A stretch of DNA of 64,000 nt, taken from the NCBI GenBank assembly GCA_002224055.1, contig AZLU01000057.1, forward strand, positions 150,360-214,359, written 5' to 3'. Of the stretch, positions 11,799 to 21,532 are shown piece after piece. A model generated the notes under the pieces. The model did no database searches. It worked only from the letters and a program-made list of their open reading frames with translations, and was not told where the DNA came from. Within the stretch, counting starts at the first letter, position 1, and each line of letters begins with the position of its first letter. This DNA is from Pezizomycotina sp. ARF18 (lineage: Eukaryota > Ascomycota). A program made the position numbers and the translations under genes.

Positions 11799-12699
11799 GA
11801 GCCACGGCGCTGGACCAGCCTTTCCGTATTCTCGACGCTAAAGATCGGTGGACTCTGCGATGTGGGACTCTCCGATGTGGGGCTTAAAATCGTGCACCCT
11901 ATCTGGCAAAATAGATTCCTTCTATCTGGGGATAGACACAGACCTAAGGATGTGGAAGCTCGGAGCGCTTACATAGATTAACATTGATGCCTTCGCTTTC
12001 GACTTTTCCGGGGCCTGTAAATGTTAGTATATTAGTATTATAGTTAGAATATTATCTATTCACTTCTAAGTGGAGTTTTTATTAAGAATAGCTATTGCCG
12101 GTATTAAGGCTACTTGAGGTAGATAAACATTGACTACGAAACTGCCGAGTTAACAAATTCGGACTTGCAGGAAGTTCAAGTGTGGTTCGGTAAGGGACTC
12201 TGGCGACGTCTAGCCTATTGTCCACGCCGGCAGTTTCATAAAGATATTTACTGCCGCGGTTTCATCCTGGCGCTATCGATTGGTGATTGTTCATGTTAAC
12301 AGAGTGGGGTTTACGCGACTCAGCTTCAGCTGTCAAAATGCACGGCAGCAACTTGAAAACTAATCTCCGTAGAGCATTAATTAGGTTCCCATTTTCAGGA
12401 AGCCTTGTAGGGTTCCTTGGGGCATATATGGATGTTGATACGAGGATTATACTAGTATAAGGTTTTCTTTCTCGAAAGTTCATATAATTAAGCTCGAAGC
12501 TTCCTGAATCCACATGCCGATGAACCATGATAAACTTTGTAATTTACTTTCTATACTATCCTCGTACCATTTCTTTTCTTTTCTTTCTTTTGTCTTCAAT
12601 CAGTCATTAACAGTAATTTCGACCTAATCAAGCGCGAGGAGTCAAAACCTGCGCGTCGCGTTTAGTCGAGAACCCCGTGCGTTAACCTGATTTACAATA
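11799..12699. other. Intergenic, nothing recognised
   Basis: About 900 bp with no supported gene on either strand. A pyrimidine-rich tract (ttcttttcttttctttcttt, near 12570-12590) precedes the next gene and may belong to its promoter. Confidence 0.35.
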
Positions 12700-13145
12700 T
12701 TGTTACCAAAATCCGTCAACTTACGTAATGAAGGCCGCCTCTCCTCACAGGACTACGAAGACCACACCGAACTCGCCGAAGAGTCCATCACGAGCAACCA
12801 CTCCACATGCTTCATCCAACCCATCCCCGGCGAACCGTTCCATATCGTTCTCGACGTGCGCCTCCTCCCGCACAATACGCGATATGCGTCTGGCTCGACG
12901 GGAAATTCATCTCCAAGGAGTGCGTGACGCTGCGTCATTCGGCTACTTCGATCGGATTTAAGAACAGTTTGAAGGAGTATGATAAGGTGATGAGCATTCA
13001 GTCGGATAAATTGATGTTCGATGAGGGGCAGGATGGGGCAGCGGTGACAGTGCAGGTTGCGTTGATGCTGGATGCGATGGAGGATATTGAATGGGGATTG
13101 AAGATTCCGATGGAGTTGAGGGCGGAGGTGGCGGACCGATACTAG
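12700..13145 (+). CDS. Uncharacterised fungal protein, possibly DUF7918-like
   Basis: Not firmly recognised. Two frames join near 12885 into one product: NEGRLSSQDYEDHTELAEES, then CFIQPIPGEPFHIVLDVRLL, then YAICVWLDGKFISKECVTLR. The last part is a soluble alpha/beta-looking stretch ending MELRAEVADRY with a stop at 13143-13145. The order (a disordered acidic lead, a Phe-x-Ile-x-x-x-Val strand, then Val-x-Leu-Asp-Gly-Lys) resembles fungal DUF7918 proteins, but I cannot confirm it. The true start is unclear: no ATG opens this frame, and the nearby ATG at 12728 is in another frame, so a frame change or a small upstream exon is needed. No signal peptide or membrane segment is seen. Confidence 0.5.
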
Positions 13146-13649
13146 CGACTTTGCGTTTAACTACTTAATATGATCTTGAGCCGGTTACTGGCGTATAATG
13201 TCAAAGAAGGCAACCGTAGTTATTGTAGAAGGCAGCCCAATACCCTTTGATCGAAGAAGTCGCAATCACCAAAGGCGCCTTGAGTCTAACTCTGCTGCTC
13301 CGGCAAAACAGTTACGAATAAGACTAAAGCACACATATTACGAAAATGCGATGGAGTAACGTCATCACTTTAACTGATTGATGGAGAGTTGAATACCGTC
13401 TTCTTCCGTTATCGCCCCTCCATATTTAGCTTTACAAGAGGGCGGCGCAACGGGGTTTGTGCAGTACGAGAAAATCTTACAACGATCTTGTTTAGCTATA
13501 TAATTAGATAGATATGTAACTCCGGAACGACATGAAGAATAAAAACGATCATCATAAGCATCCCAACTACTCTACTTCAGCCCCTTCAATGATGAACAGC
13601 CCGGTCCTGGATTCCACTCCTTTCACTTAGTACCGAGAGTCAGCTTCCC
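13146..13649. other. Intergenic between convergent genes
   Basis: About 500 bp holding the 3' ends of the flanking genes. No coding or RNA feature is recognised. Confidence 0.35.
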
Positions 13650-13945
13650 TCACATGTTGTTCTCACAGATGCAGTTCTTTGTGCACTGCGACGAGTTCGT
13701 GATGTCGTTGACGACGCACACCGGCCTGAGACGCACCGTCGTACAGTAGCAGTACTTGTTGCAGGCCGAGTCCGGGCAGTCGAGGTAACGGGGAGGTCGC
13801 GGGGCGACGGCGTCCTGGAAGTTATGTCAATACTATATTTTACGTAGCACACGAAAGGACTGGATAAACAAAGGACCATACGTACCGCAGGTGCAGCTAC
13901 GGCGCTAGCAAAGAGGGCTAGGAATGTGATGATGGTGGACTTCAT
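13650..13945 (-). CDS. Small secreted cysteine-rich protein (74 aa, 8 Cys in the mature part)
   Basis: Complete two-exon gene with no frame change. Exon 1 (13945-13886) encodes the signal peptide MKSTIITFLALFASAVAAPA. The intron is 13815-13885 (GTACGT to CCAG). Exon 2 encodes a 54-residue mature part beginning DAVAPRPPRYLDC and ending KNCICENNM, with the stop at 13652-13650. The eight cysteines are spaced C-x4-C-x3-C-x-C-x8-C-x10-C-x3-C-x-C, so a C-x3-C-x-C pattern appears twice. Size, signal peptide and even cysteine number fit a disulfide-stabilised extracellular mini-protein (effector-like or antimicrobial). I do not recognise a named family. A TATA element lies about 70 bp upstream. Confidence 0.82.
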
Positions 13946-14854
13946 GGTGTTTTGATGGGGAAAATTGAGCACTGCTTCGAGTGTTGGAGGGAGGAGGTTG
14001 CTGAGTTGAGGATATATAGAGATAAGTTACGGGACTTGGAAGGCTATTTACATGATAAAGGATCCTGCTAAGTTCTCCTTACACTCATGGTGATATAACT
14101 AACTTGCAATAATAATAATTGTATGTACACTCCAGTAATGTGATGCTCTACTATATTATGGAATGTCGTTCCGCTTTCTAGCCGAAAAGCCCACCCTGGC
14201 CGGATCCAAATCGTATAACTTTTCTCCACGTTGTGGGGCTGTCACTATCACGATATATTAGGAAGGTCAGCCACGTCCTTCATCTTGCAATAACGTGGTT
14301 TGCTCGTTTTTCTCTCTAACCCCTCGCATACGTCAAGGATTAAACGGTCCGTCGCCGAATGCAATAGCAGAGATGTCATTGGAGATGCTTAATTTGAGAC
14401 TGGTCTAGGATCAAGTATAATGGATGGCGACGATCCGAATCTGCCGTCGAGGCTAAACTCGACTGATAGCACAGTCGAATCCATGAATTTGAAGTAATAC
14501 CTCTTAAAATATCCTGTAGATTTCTACTTTTTTTTTTTGTCAAAGACCATTTCGAGGGACCTGAAGAATACAAAGTCATATACTCCACTGTAGTCGGCGA
14601 CACGGGTCGGTCTTGAGCCCTGGCTGAACTGTATTGCAAATGAAGCCCGGGTATCCCGAACTAGCTGCTATATTACAAACAAACTATATACGGCGCTAAG
14701 AAAAAGCGTTCGTGTAGTAAGTTATACTAATAATTACATTAAAAGGAATCGCTAAAAGCAAGCGTCAACTTCATCGAAAGCATCACTCTTTGCTAATAGC
14801 AACCATCTTCGGCCGTGTACCACAGCCGGAGTCCGGTTGCAAGGTAAGAACATT
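13946..14854. other. Intergenic, promoter side of the mini-protein gene
   Basis: Contains the TATA element at 14011-14020 and otherwise no supported gene. A short open frame on the minus strand at 14376-14639 lacks any domain or convincing start. Confidence 0.35.
14011..14020 (-). promoter_or_regulatory. Candidate TATA box of the 74-aa secreted protein gene
   Basis: TCTATATATC on the minus strand, about 65-75 bp before the start codon at 13945, a normal position for a TATA element in a strongly expressed fungal secreted-protein gene. Confidence 0.5.
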
Positions 14855-16488
14855 TTACGACCGACTTTTACAACTCTCCACATCCGTCTCAAGATCTCGA
14901 CTAGGCCCCATCTCTATCACCTCGGTGTCTTTGGAAACACTTGATTGTATGGCGGAAGTCGAAGTTTCCCCGTTCCCGGGTCGCCGCGGATACACCGGAG
15001 GATTTGCGTTTTCATCGGACGGCCGTCGCGGACCGCTCTGCGCTTTAAGCCATGACCGTGAGGAGAATAGTGATGCAAGGGGCGTTGACGAACACGACAG
15101 CGACAAACTATGAGAATAGTTTACAATCGGTAATTTGTTTTGATAATGTTAAGGGTAGTAAGGGTTAATCATATTGCACCTACATTTGCCCTAATGGTGT
15201 ATTCCGTAAATATCCTCTTGTCTTTCACGCCTAGGCCGTCGATCTGTTGTAGCCCGACGACGATGCGTAAGATTGTTATGGCAGTTAGGATAAAGATACA
15301 GTATGCTTTCAATTTATTAACAAATTCTGCGAACTTCACAGAATTTACAACCCTCTCCCACCAAAATAATAAAATTTCGTAGAATTTACAAATACTTCGC
15401 AGAAATTACTCGACCTTATTATAGTAAAATCTGCGGATTCCGTAGATTTTGTTATTTTGTAAATTTTATAAAATTCGCAGAATATGCATCGACAAATTCT
15501 GTGAAATTCGCAGATTTTGCAACCTCAGGATTTCGCAGAATTTGAACAAGTCATAGTGATACCGGAGCAAAGGAGGACAGTGATGATTAATTTCCTGTTG
15601 TGCGCAATGATTAAGAAGTGGTTCTAGGCGTGAAGCTCCCCAAGGGGAGGGATTATTTACCCCTTAATAGGGACTCGGAGCCGGGCGCGATAAAGAAGTG
15701 GTAGGGTTATACAGAGGATGACACAATCGGCCCCATCATTGGATGCTAGACAACGATGAAACCTAGTTGACAGAGGCCAGAAAAACAATTTCGGACAACT
15801 TACAGGAAATTCAGTATCCTGATCTCGTAGAAATTGACCAAACTCGAAGCGCACAATTCCCTGGATTCGGAACAAGCTGCCACAGTTTCCGCGGCGGCGG
15901 ACAGTGCGTGTACAGCTTTATAATGCAGATACAGAAGCTTATACCGCATATCCATCCCGCCACTTTTACCAGCCGATACTGTGGTAGTCCTGTCGTAAGG
16001 CGCCGGTAGAAGAACAGCATACCCCTTTAGTGACCAGATGTAGATGACGTACATCGTCCACATTATGAGGTTGTATTTGAACGATAGCAATAGGTCATGT
16101 AGCTGCTTTGCGGAGGGGGAGGGGGAGAAGTGAATTGCCGATCCGGCATCTAGGAGGCGTTAGTCTGTTAAAGAACGGATAGTAGACGGGGAAGCGTACA
16201 AAGTTTGGGATAGCAAACCGCTTGGCCGATGTAGCAGGCCTGGGAAGTGTTGTTAGATGACGAAGGTCTATCTTTAATATGGGGAGTTAGGAGAGTATAC
16301 CGGCACGACGAAGATGGGGTAGTCATCCCTCCCCACCTCCGGAAACCGACGACCTTCGTCCGCGCAAAGACGCGCAGAGCGATTATGCCGCATGAGAAGC
16401 CGATCTCAGCGTTGGCTTCCATGAGCCAGCTATAGCCCATTGATATTGAGGTCGCAAAGGACTGCAAGGACGAATACCGAATTTCCAA
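14855..16488 (-). CDS. Fungal rhodopsin-domain (Pth11-like) membrane protein with a repeat-bearing intron
   Basis: Second member of the PF20684 family in this window. Visible pieces in order: EIGFSCGIIALRVFARTKVV with FRRWG-DD (helix 1 and the family's W-D-D-Y region), YNLIMWTMYVIYIWSLKGYA, LFFYRRLTTGLPQYRLVKVA then GWICGISFCICIIKLYTHCP, NDGADCVILCITLPLLYRAR with the D-x-x-x-x-x-I-x-L-P-L-L pattern, KLIITVLLCS joined to AYCIFILTAITILRIVVGLQ, and YTIRANFVAVVFVNAPCI before a soluble tail ending VESCKSRS (stop 14857-14855). Introns fit between these pieces; the one at 15306-15562 is 257 bp and holds the palindromic repeat array. Frame changes are needed near 16335, 16000, 15850 and 15065. The start is uncertain (an ATG near 16457 or near 16422). 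Likely a plasma-membrane receptor-like protein, ligand unknown. Confidence 0.72.
15322..15544 (+). repeat. Array of palindromic TTCGCAGAATTT motifs inside an intron
   Basis: At least eight degenerate copies of TTCGCAGAATTT or its reverse complement AAATTCTGCGAA in about 220 bp: 15322-15333 and 15335-15346 (inverted pair), 15374-15386, 15394-15407, 15426-15450 (an inverted pair meeting tail to tail), 15470-15483, 15493-15517 (another pair) and 15529-15544. The array lies entirely within an intron of the rhodopsin-domain gene, which is three to four times longer than the other introns here. Confidence 0.8.
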
Positions 16489-17565
16489 CGATAAATGGTG
16501 AAGATTAGAGAGAGGTAAGAGGTTTTTCCGATATCATGGGCCGACAAATCGGTGGCGTCGCGGGTAAACAGAGCTATCCGCAATTGACCTTCCCAATGTT
16601 TCCGTAGTCCACCGCTAGTAGCGGTATAGCCTGGCGATATGGGGAAACGTTAAAATCAAAGAACTAATGCCCATCGTTCCTTCCAAACATTTCAGGAAAG
16701 GAATTGGTGTATCACGATGTCGGCAGTTGAAACCTCCGATTTGATAGGTTTCGAGGATCGGCCTAGTGAGGGGACATCGGCCCGAATGAATTGACGTTCG
16801 GAGAAAGTTTACTCTGCGTGACGGGGGAACAGAACTGGGTATCAAAACAACAGGTCGAGGAGGATCATAACCTCAGTTAGTAAGTATCAAGGGCGAACAA
16901 TTTGGAATGAGTAATAAGCTGAGCTTCTAGTAGACAGTTCAAATTTTGCTAAGGCGAAACCAGCTACTATCTTGAAGCCTTAAGACCTGTAATATTAGTG
17001 GAAACCTTCCCTCTATACAAAGCGATACTATTTTTGTCCATCTCACTAGGACGGGGACCGGCAGACGCCAAAGTAGCCACCACCAAGATTTCACCCGAAA
17101 GGTATCGCCGACATTCAATCATACCGGTATTAACGCGAGCAAGCTCGCCAATTTGGCCGAGAGAAAAACAAGTTGAAGTTGTCCGCATTCGGGACCGCTA
17201 GACTAGCTAGTCTTCAAACTGCTCGTGTTTACCTTGAGCCTTGAAGCCATGAGTTGCGCTGAAAGTCTAATACCTGATGAGAGTTGCAAAACTGAAATTT
17301 GCAGACATTAAGTTACAGTGAAAAAATGAGACATTTATAGTTACTGATGTCTGTGAGTACGATGATTGGCTTCTGCTTGATTTTCCCGAGCATGTTTTTC
17401 TTATAAATATCATTGTTTTGGATCGATGTTCTTTGATCGCTCTAGACTCGTCATGTCAATAACCAATCGCCGTATTTACAATTCATCTCCCGCAGCTTCA
17501 TGCGTGTAAAACAACGAGAGGAAACACCAAAGTACCCGGTTCTCAGTAAACGGTAGCAGCGAACC
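16489..17565. other. Intergenic, divergent promoters
   Basis: About 1.1 kb between the 5' ends of the rhodopsin-domain gene and the membrane-protein gene at 17566. Overlapping short open frames at about 16967-17201 on both strands look unsupported. The N-terminal exon of the rhodopsin-domain gene may extend into the left part. Confidence 0.35.
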
Positions 17566-18106
17566 ATGGCTCATCCATACGGTGCAATTCCAACGCTCAT
17601 CGCCGTCTCACCAAACGGTACCGTGAGCTTCCCTTACGAAGACGTCGAAGACATTGAACGTTCTAGCGTAGATAGTTCAGACGAGCATTCAACCCTAGAC
17701 AGTTCTCAAGTTCAAATCTCGAGGAGCGCGCTGATTGCTCGCGTCCTCAGCCCCCACCCATCGCCTATCTCAGAATCAACTGAAGGTGCCCCTTTGGCAA
17801 TTTCACAGAACACATTTTCATGGAGTAATACAACGGAGTCTCGGAAAATATGCGTGTGCGTCGGCCTTCTTCTATGGATACTCTTTGGGGTGGCAATGTT
17901 GGTTATTTGTGGAATGCAGCTGCGTAAGAACGGAGCGACGGACCCGGACATTATCGCACTGTGGAAGGGAGGTATTGCGTCGATAGGAGGGCATACTGTA
18001 CGATGCGGATGAAGGAGAAATAGACTTGGTCCTCTTTGACGACTCGCTCTCCTTCCCGGTTCAATTACCATATTCCAGGCTACCTTACGAGACCTGCAAC
18101 GTCTAA
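17566..18106 (+). CDS. Single-pass membrane protein, uncharacterised
   Basis: Start ATG at 17566 in a strong context (gaaccATGG). Residues about 1-90 are polar and rich in Ser, Glu and Asp (DIERSSVDSSDEHSTLD). A clear transmembrane helix follows (ICVCVGLLLWILFGVAMLVI, residues about 94-115), then a short exposed segment. A one-base frame change at about 17990 restores an acidic, hydrophobic C-terminus: EGILYDADEGEIDLVLFDDS through LPYETCNV with the stop at 18104-18106. Length is about 180 residues. No signal peptide is visible, so a type II or tail-proximal anchor is likely. The family is not recognised. Confidence 0.6.
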
Positions 18107-18587
18107 CGTGCCGGACAATATTTACGATTCCGTCTCGAGCAGCAGTTTTGAAGCTCCGGGCCTTAAGCCTTCCTATCTAGGTACTTATTCAGCGTTCTTT
18201 TCAGCGAGTCTGGACTCGTCAAGCTCACACATCTGTCGACAGCCTTCAACCAAATATTGCAAATATACTTTAGCCTAAAGGTTGTGATCGAACCTCAGGC
18301 TGTCATTTCTTTCAGATAGCCTTATCAAGTTATCCTAACCATAGGATCATGAAGCTTATGCTACGAGATCAACCACTCTTGATAGATGGTGGAAAAAATA
18401 AAACAATGTTACAATTTCATTCTTTAGTAATTAACCAAAAATCACGAAGATTTGGATATTTTCCCTCTATGTAAAGTTAAAAAAAAAGGCTAGCAATGGA
18501 AGCGAATGGTTTAGAGGGAATAACTCTTTACCATTATTCACAATCATAGATATAGCAAATTTCCTTGTCACTCGTCGTTCCATTGCC
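18107..18587. other. Intergenic between convergent genes
   Basis: About 480 bp, AT-rich, with a run of A at about 18480-18487. It should hold both 3' untranslated regions. No coding feature is recognised. Confidence 0.35.
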
Positions 18588-19782
18588 CTAATGATTTCGA
18601 ACGCCAAACCACCCATTCTTCGCATCGAAAGCGATGTCGTGCCCCTCCCTATCGGGCTTCAAGAAATGCCTACCGGTATTAACAAACGGCGGATGAACCG
18701 AGGGCGACTGATACATCGTATAAGAACCCTGCGTTCCGTCGGATTTCCCGCCCCCTGCGTAAACTTCCACTTCCCAGCACCGCCCATATCCATATTAAAC
18801 ACGCATCCCTGCTCGAGTTCTGCGAAGTCGCACCCTTGTTACTAATGTTCTCCACGGCGTGCGTCTTGACGCCGTAGCCCGTGGGAAGGGTGAGGTACAT
18901 CTGCGGGATCCCCGTGTCGACGAGCAGGTTACCCTCGACAAAGAGGTTCTGAGACTTGGCCTCGCCGACGGGGTTTTGCACCATGACACTCATGGTGGCC
19001 ATGGACCAGTCCATGGGTAACTCGGAGCGCTTTTGGAGTTTTTGCCAGTTGAAACCGGCGGTGTTGTCGCCGTCGAGGCCGATGTGGATGCCGTTCGAGT
19101 CGACGATGTAGCCCGGGTTGTGGCGGAGCGGTCGACGTCTTCGTCATTGATCTTGATCATGTTCAACAGGAGGTTCTTATCGGGCATGGACTGCTCCATG
19201 CCGTCGCCCTCGCGGCCGAATCCGACGCCGAGGTAGCGTATCCCCTTCGGGAAGTCGACGATGTTTATGGCGGATCCCTCGGGACAACGATTTTCTTTTT
19301 CGCTGAACTCAGGGCAGATACTTTGCCTCGTGATCGCCAGTACCTTGAAACGGCTCCGGGTAAGTCCGGGCGTATCGACTAAATCGACGTCCATGGGTAC
19401 CCATATTCCCTCCTTGAGTAATTTGCTGGAACTCAAAAAATAGCGACCCTTTTTGGTCCTCTGGACATCTTCGGGGCGCTCGACGCGTGGCAGGTCCCTA
19501 TACCACTGCTTCATGTCGGCGTAGGAGAGCGTGAAGCCGCAGGAGCCGGTATCCATGTCAACCGCAATCGGTTGTGGTAGGCCTGGCAACGTGATGCGGA
19601 TCTGAGGTGTACGGCTGTCCATGCCTTCGCTTCCACGGACGAAGGGACATAGATACCCTTCTGCGCGTCTCGGAGAGAGGGGTGAACTTGTTGGCTCTGG
19701 TACCGTCGTCATAATTTTGAGAGCCGAGAGCGGCCGCGATACCGGCAGCGGCGGAGAGGAGAGTGGTTTGGGTCAACAGCAT
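18588..19782 (-). CDS. Secreted aspartic-protease-like protein with two DTG motifs
   Basis: Start ATG at 19782 gives a signal peptide (MLLTQTTLLSAAAGIAAALG). After a one-base frame change near 19690 the mature part runs MDSRTPQIRITLPGLPQPIA, then VDMDTGSCGFTLSYADMKQW (first DTG codons at 19553-19545), then GIWVPMDVDLVDTPGLTRSR, YLGVGFGREGDGM, GYIVDSNGIHIGLDGDNTAG and VEGNLLVDTGIPQMYLTLPT (second DTG codons at 18918-18910). The end is DIAFDAKNGWFGVRNH, stop 18590-18588. The two DTG motifs are about 212 residues apart, as in bilobal pepsin-fold proteases (family A1). Overall it reads as a divergent extracellular member; activity is unproven because I cannot find a clear flap Tyr. Further frame changes are needed near 19125, 18825 and 18765. 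Confidence 0.7.
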
Positions 19783-20818
19783 TGTGAGTCTCGCTTTTGA
19801 TATTATTGCGTCTGCTTGGCTTTTCCGAGATGGTCGGAACTTCATTAAAAGAAAATGGATAGCCCTCACCTAAGAGCGTATCGGGTGACTTATATAACTT
19901 ACCTCCTCCTGGCGACAATGACATCATTACGGACGCGAGGGAGTTTAGTGTCTACATCTAGAATCATTCAAGCTGCATGAGTTTATCGTTAGTATCCTAG
20001 TTTACTCTCGTGTCGTGTGCTTTCGTGATACATGAGAGATTGTGTGATGTTCTAGACATCTGGCGAGAAATGTTAACGTTAAATGTTAAGCCTGAGCCCG
20101 TCTCCACCGGGATTCGTAGTTACATCGATATATCTACTCCGTATGCGGCTTGAAAAGTTACCACTCTCTTTAACGATCGCTATAGCGTCAACCAAACGTT
20201 ATTAGTGTAGTGTAGCGGGTTCATTTGGTTTGTCGAAAGAGTTCAGGTATCACGATGACGCTGGTTGCGGGTTAAGTTCGGATCATTGCTCTCGACCAGG
20301 CCAAGCAGCGAAGTTTTTCTTACAAGCTAGATTGATTTTTACGAACAGTGCCATCCCCGACATTCAAATATCTGTTCCTAACTGTGCCCAGATGGCTTAC
20401 GACCGCAAGGACCGAGCGAATCATAGAATCTGGTAGGGTAGACCGTGGCTTTTGTTTCACAATAACGTGAACGGCACGATTTATTCTAGTCAAAATCGAC
20501 GACAGAACATAGATCGTGAATGATGGGATAAAATGACGGGAATTCATTTCACAGATTCGGAGTCCAATATACAGCTTGGAAATGATAATTACTTGCGTAA
20601 TTGACTATTCTAATTAAGAAGTTTACTCAATTAAAGATACAGGGTTCATTCTTGAAAACGAAGCCGGAATTAACTTTTGCTATTTTACAAACGATCTCCG
20701 CTGTTTTGTCATACCATGCGGGCGTACTATTTTTTCCCCTTTCATCTATCTAGTGAAGATAATGCCTAGAGGAATTTCCCATTACCTATTCCCTTGAATA
20801 CTAGGAAGTGTCGAGTAT
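19783..20818. other. Intergenic, nothing further recognised
   Basis: Contains the TATA element of the protease-like gene at its left end and the 3' end region of the next gene at its right. Short open frames are unsupported. Confidence 0.35.
19890..19897 (-). promoter_or_regulatory. Candidate TATA box of the aspartic-protease-like gene
   Basis: TTATATAA on either strand, about 110 bp before the start codon at 19782. Confidence 0.45.
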
Positions 20819-21383
20819 CTACTGAGTCTTCGGGCACTCGTTAAGAGGATCCTGGAACCATCTGATCCGCAAGCGCCAGCCTTCACGCACTTCGTAATCT
20901 GAGTCCTCCAGCCCTCGGAGCAGTGCTCCTCCAACCCGTACAGGTTGCACGGGTGGTTGGGGTTGCTGCAGTCGTTGTCCTTGACGTTGCAGATGTTCTG
21001 CGGGTTCTGGAACCATCTGACGCCGCAGGCGCCGAGTTTCTGGCACTCGTTCAGCTCGGAGACCCACTTCGACGTGCACGTGTGGTGGGTGTTATAGGTG
21101 TTGCATGGGTGCTTGGGGTCGGAGCAGGAAGGGGTCGGGGAGCGGGACTCGACGTGCTGGTTCTGGCAGGCGGCGACGGGGTCCTGGATCCAGCGGATGC
21201 CGCAGGCGCCAGCGGCGACACAGGCTTTGAGGTCCTTGACGTAGGCGTCGCCACAGACGGGCTTGTGCTTGGAGTAGGTGTTGCAGGGGTGCTTGGGTCA
21301 TTGCAGGAGACCGTGGAGGTCGAGGGAGCGGCGAGGGCCGCGGTGGCTGCGGAGAGGGTGATGAGGACGGAAGTCAGCTGCAT
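20819..21383 (-). CDS. Secreted cysteine-rich protein built of three tandem repeats
   Basis: Start ATG at 21383 gives the signal peptide MQLTSVLITLSAATAALAAP. A missing base near 21293 (a C run) and another near 20868 must be allowed for; between them the frame is open. The mature protein is three repeats of about 50-58 residues. Each begins C-x-(D/N)-P-(K/N)-H-P-C-N-x-Y, has two middle cysteines, then G-A-C-G-(I/V)-R-W-(F/I)-Q-(D/N)-P and a last cysteine. Examples are GACGIRWIQDPVAAC, GACGVRWFQNPQNIC and GACGIRWFQDPLNEC. There are six cysteines per unit, enough for three disulfides. The protein ends NECPKTQ, stop 20821-20819, about 185 residues. I do not recognise the repeat family. Extracellular, effector-like or structural. 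Confidence 0.78.
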
Positions 21384-21524
21384 TTTGAAAGAAGGTTGGA
21401 GCGTATTTTTTGACAGAAAACGGTTTCTTAGGTATGAGGTTGGAAGATGTTATCCGGGTATGATTGAATGAACGAGTGGATTATGATGAGGATGAGAACA
21501 GTCTTGATCGTTCAAAACGTCCCC

Positions 21525-21532
21525 TTTTTATA
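21525..21532 (-). promoter_or_regulatory. Candidate TATA box of the three-repeat secreted protein gene
   Basis: TATAAAAA on the minus strand about 145 bp before the start codon at 21383, within a plausible core-promoter distance. Confidence 0.45.

Noticed and set aside
20923-21471. A 182-codon plus-strand open frame opposite the three-repeat secreted protein
   Set aside because: It is Val/Gly/Ala/Asp-rich low complexity, as expected from the antisense of a GC-rich coding sequence. The minus strand has a signal peptide and conserved repeats.
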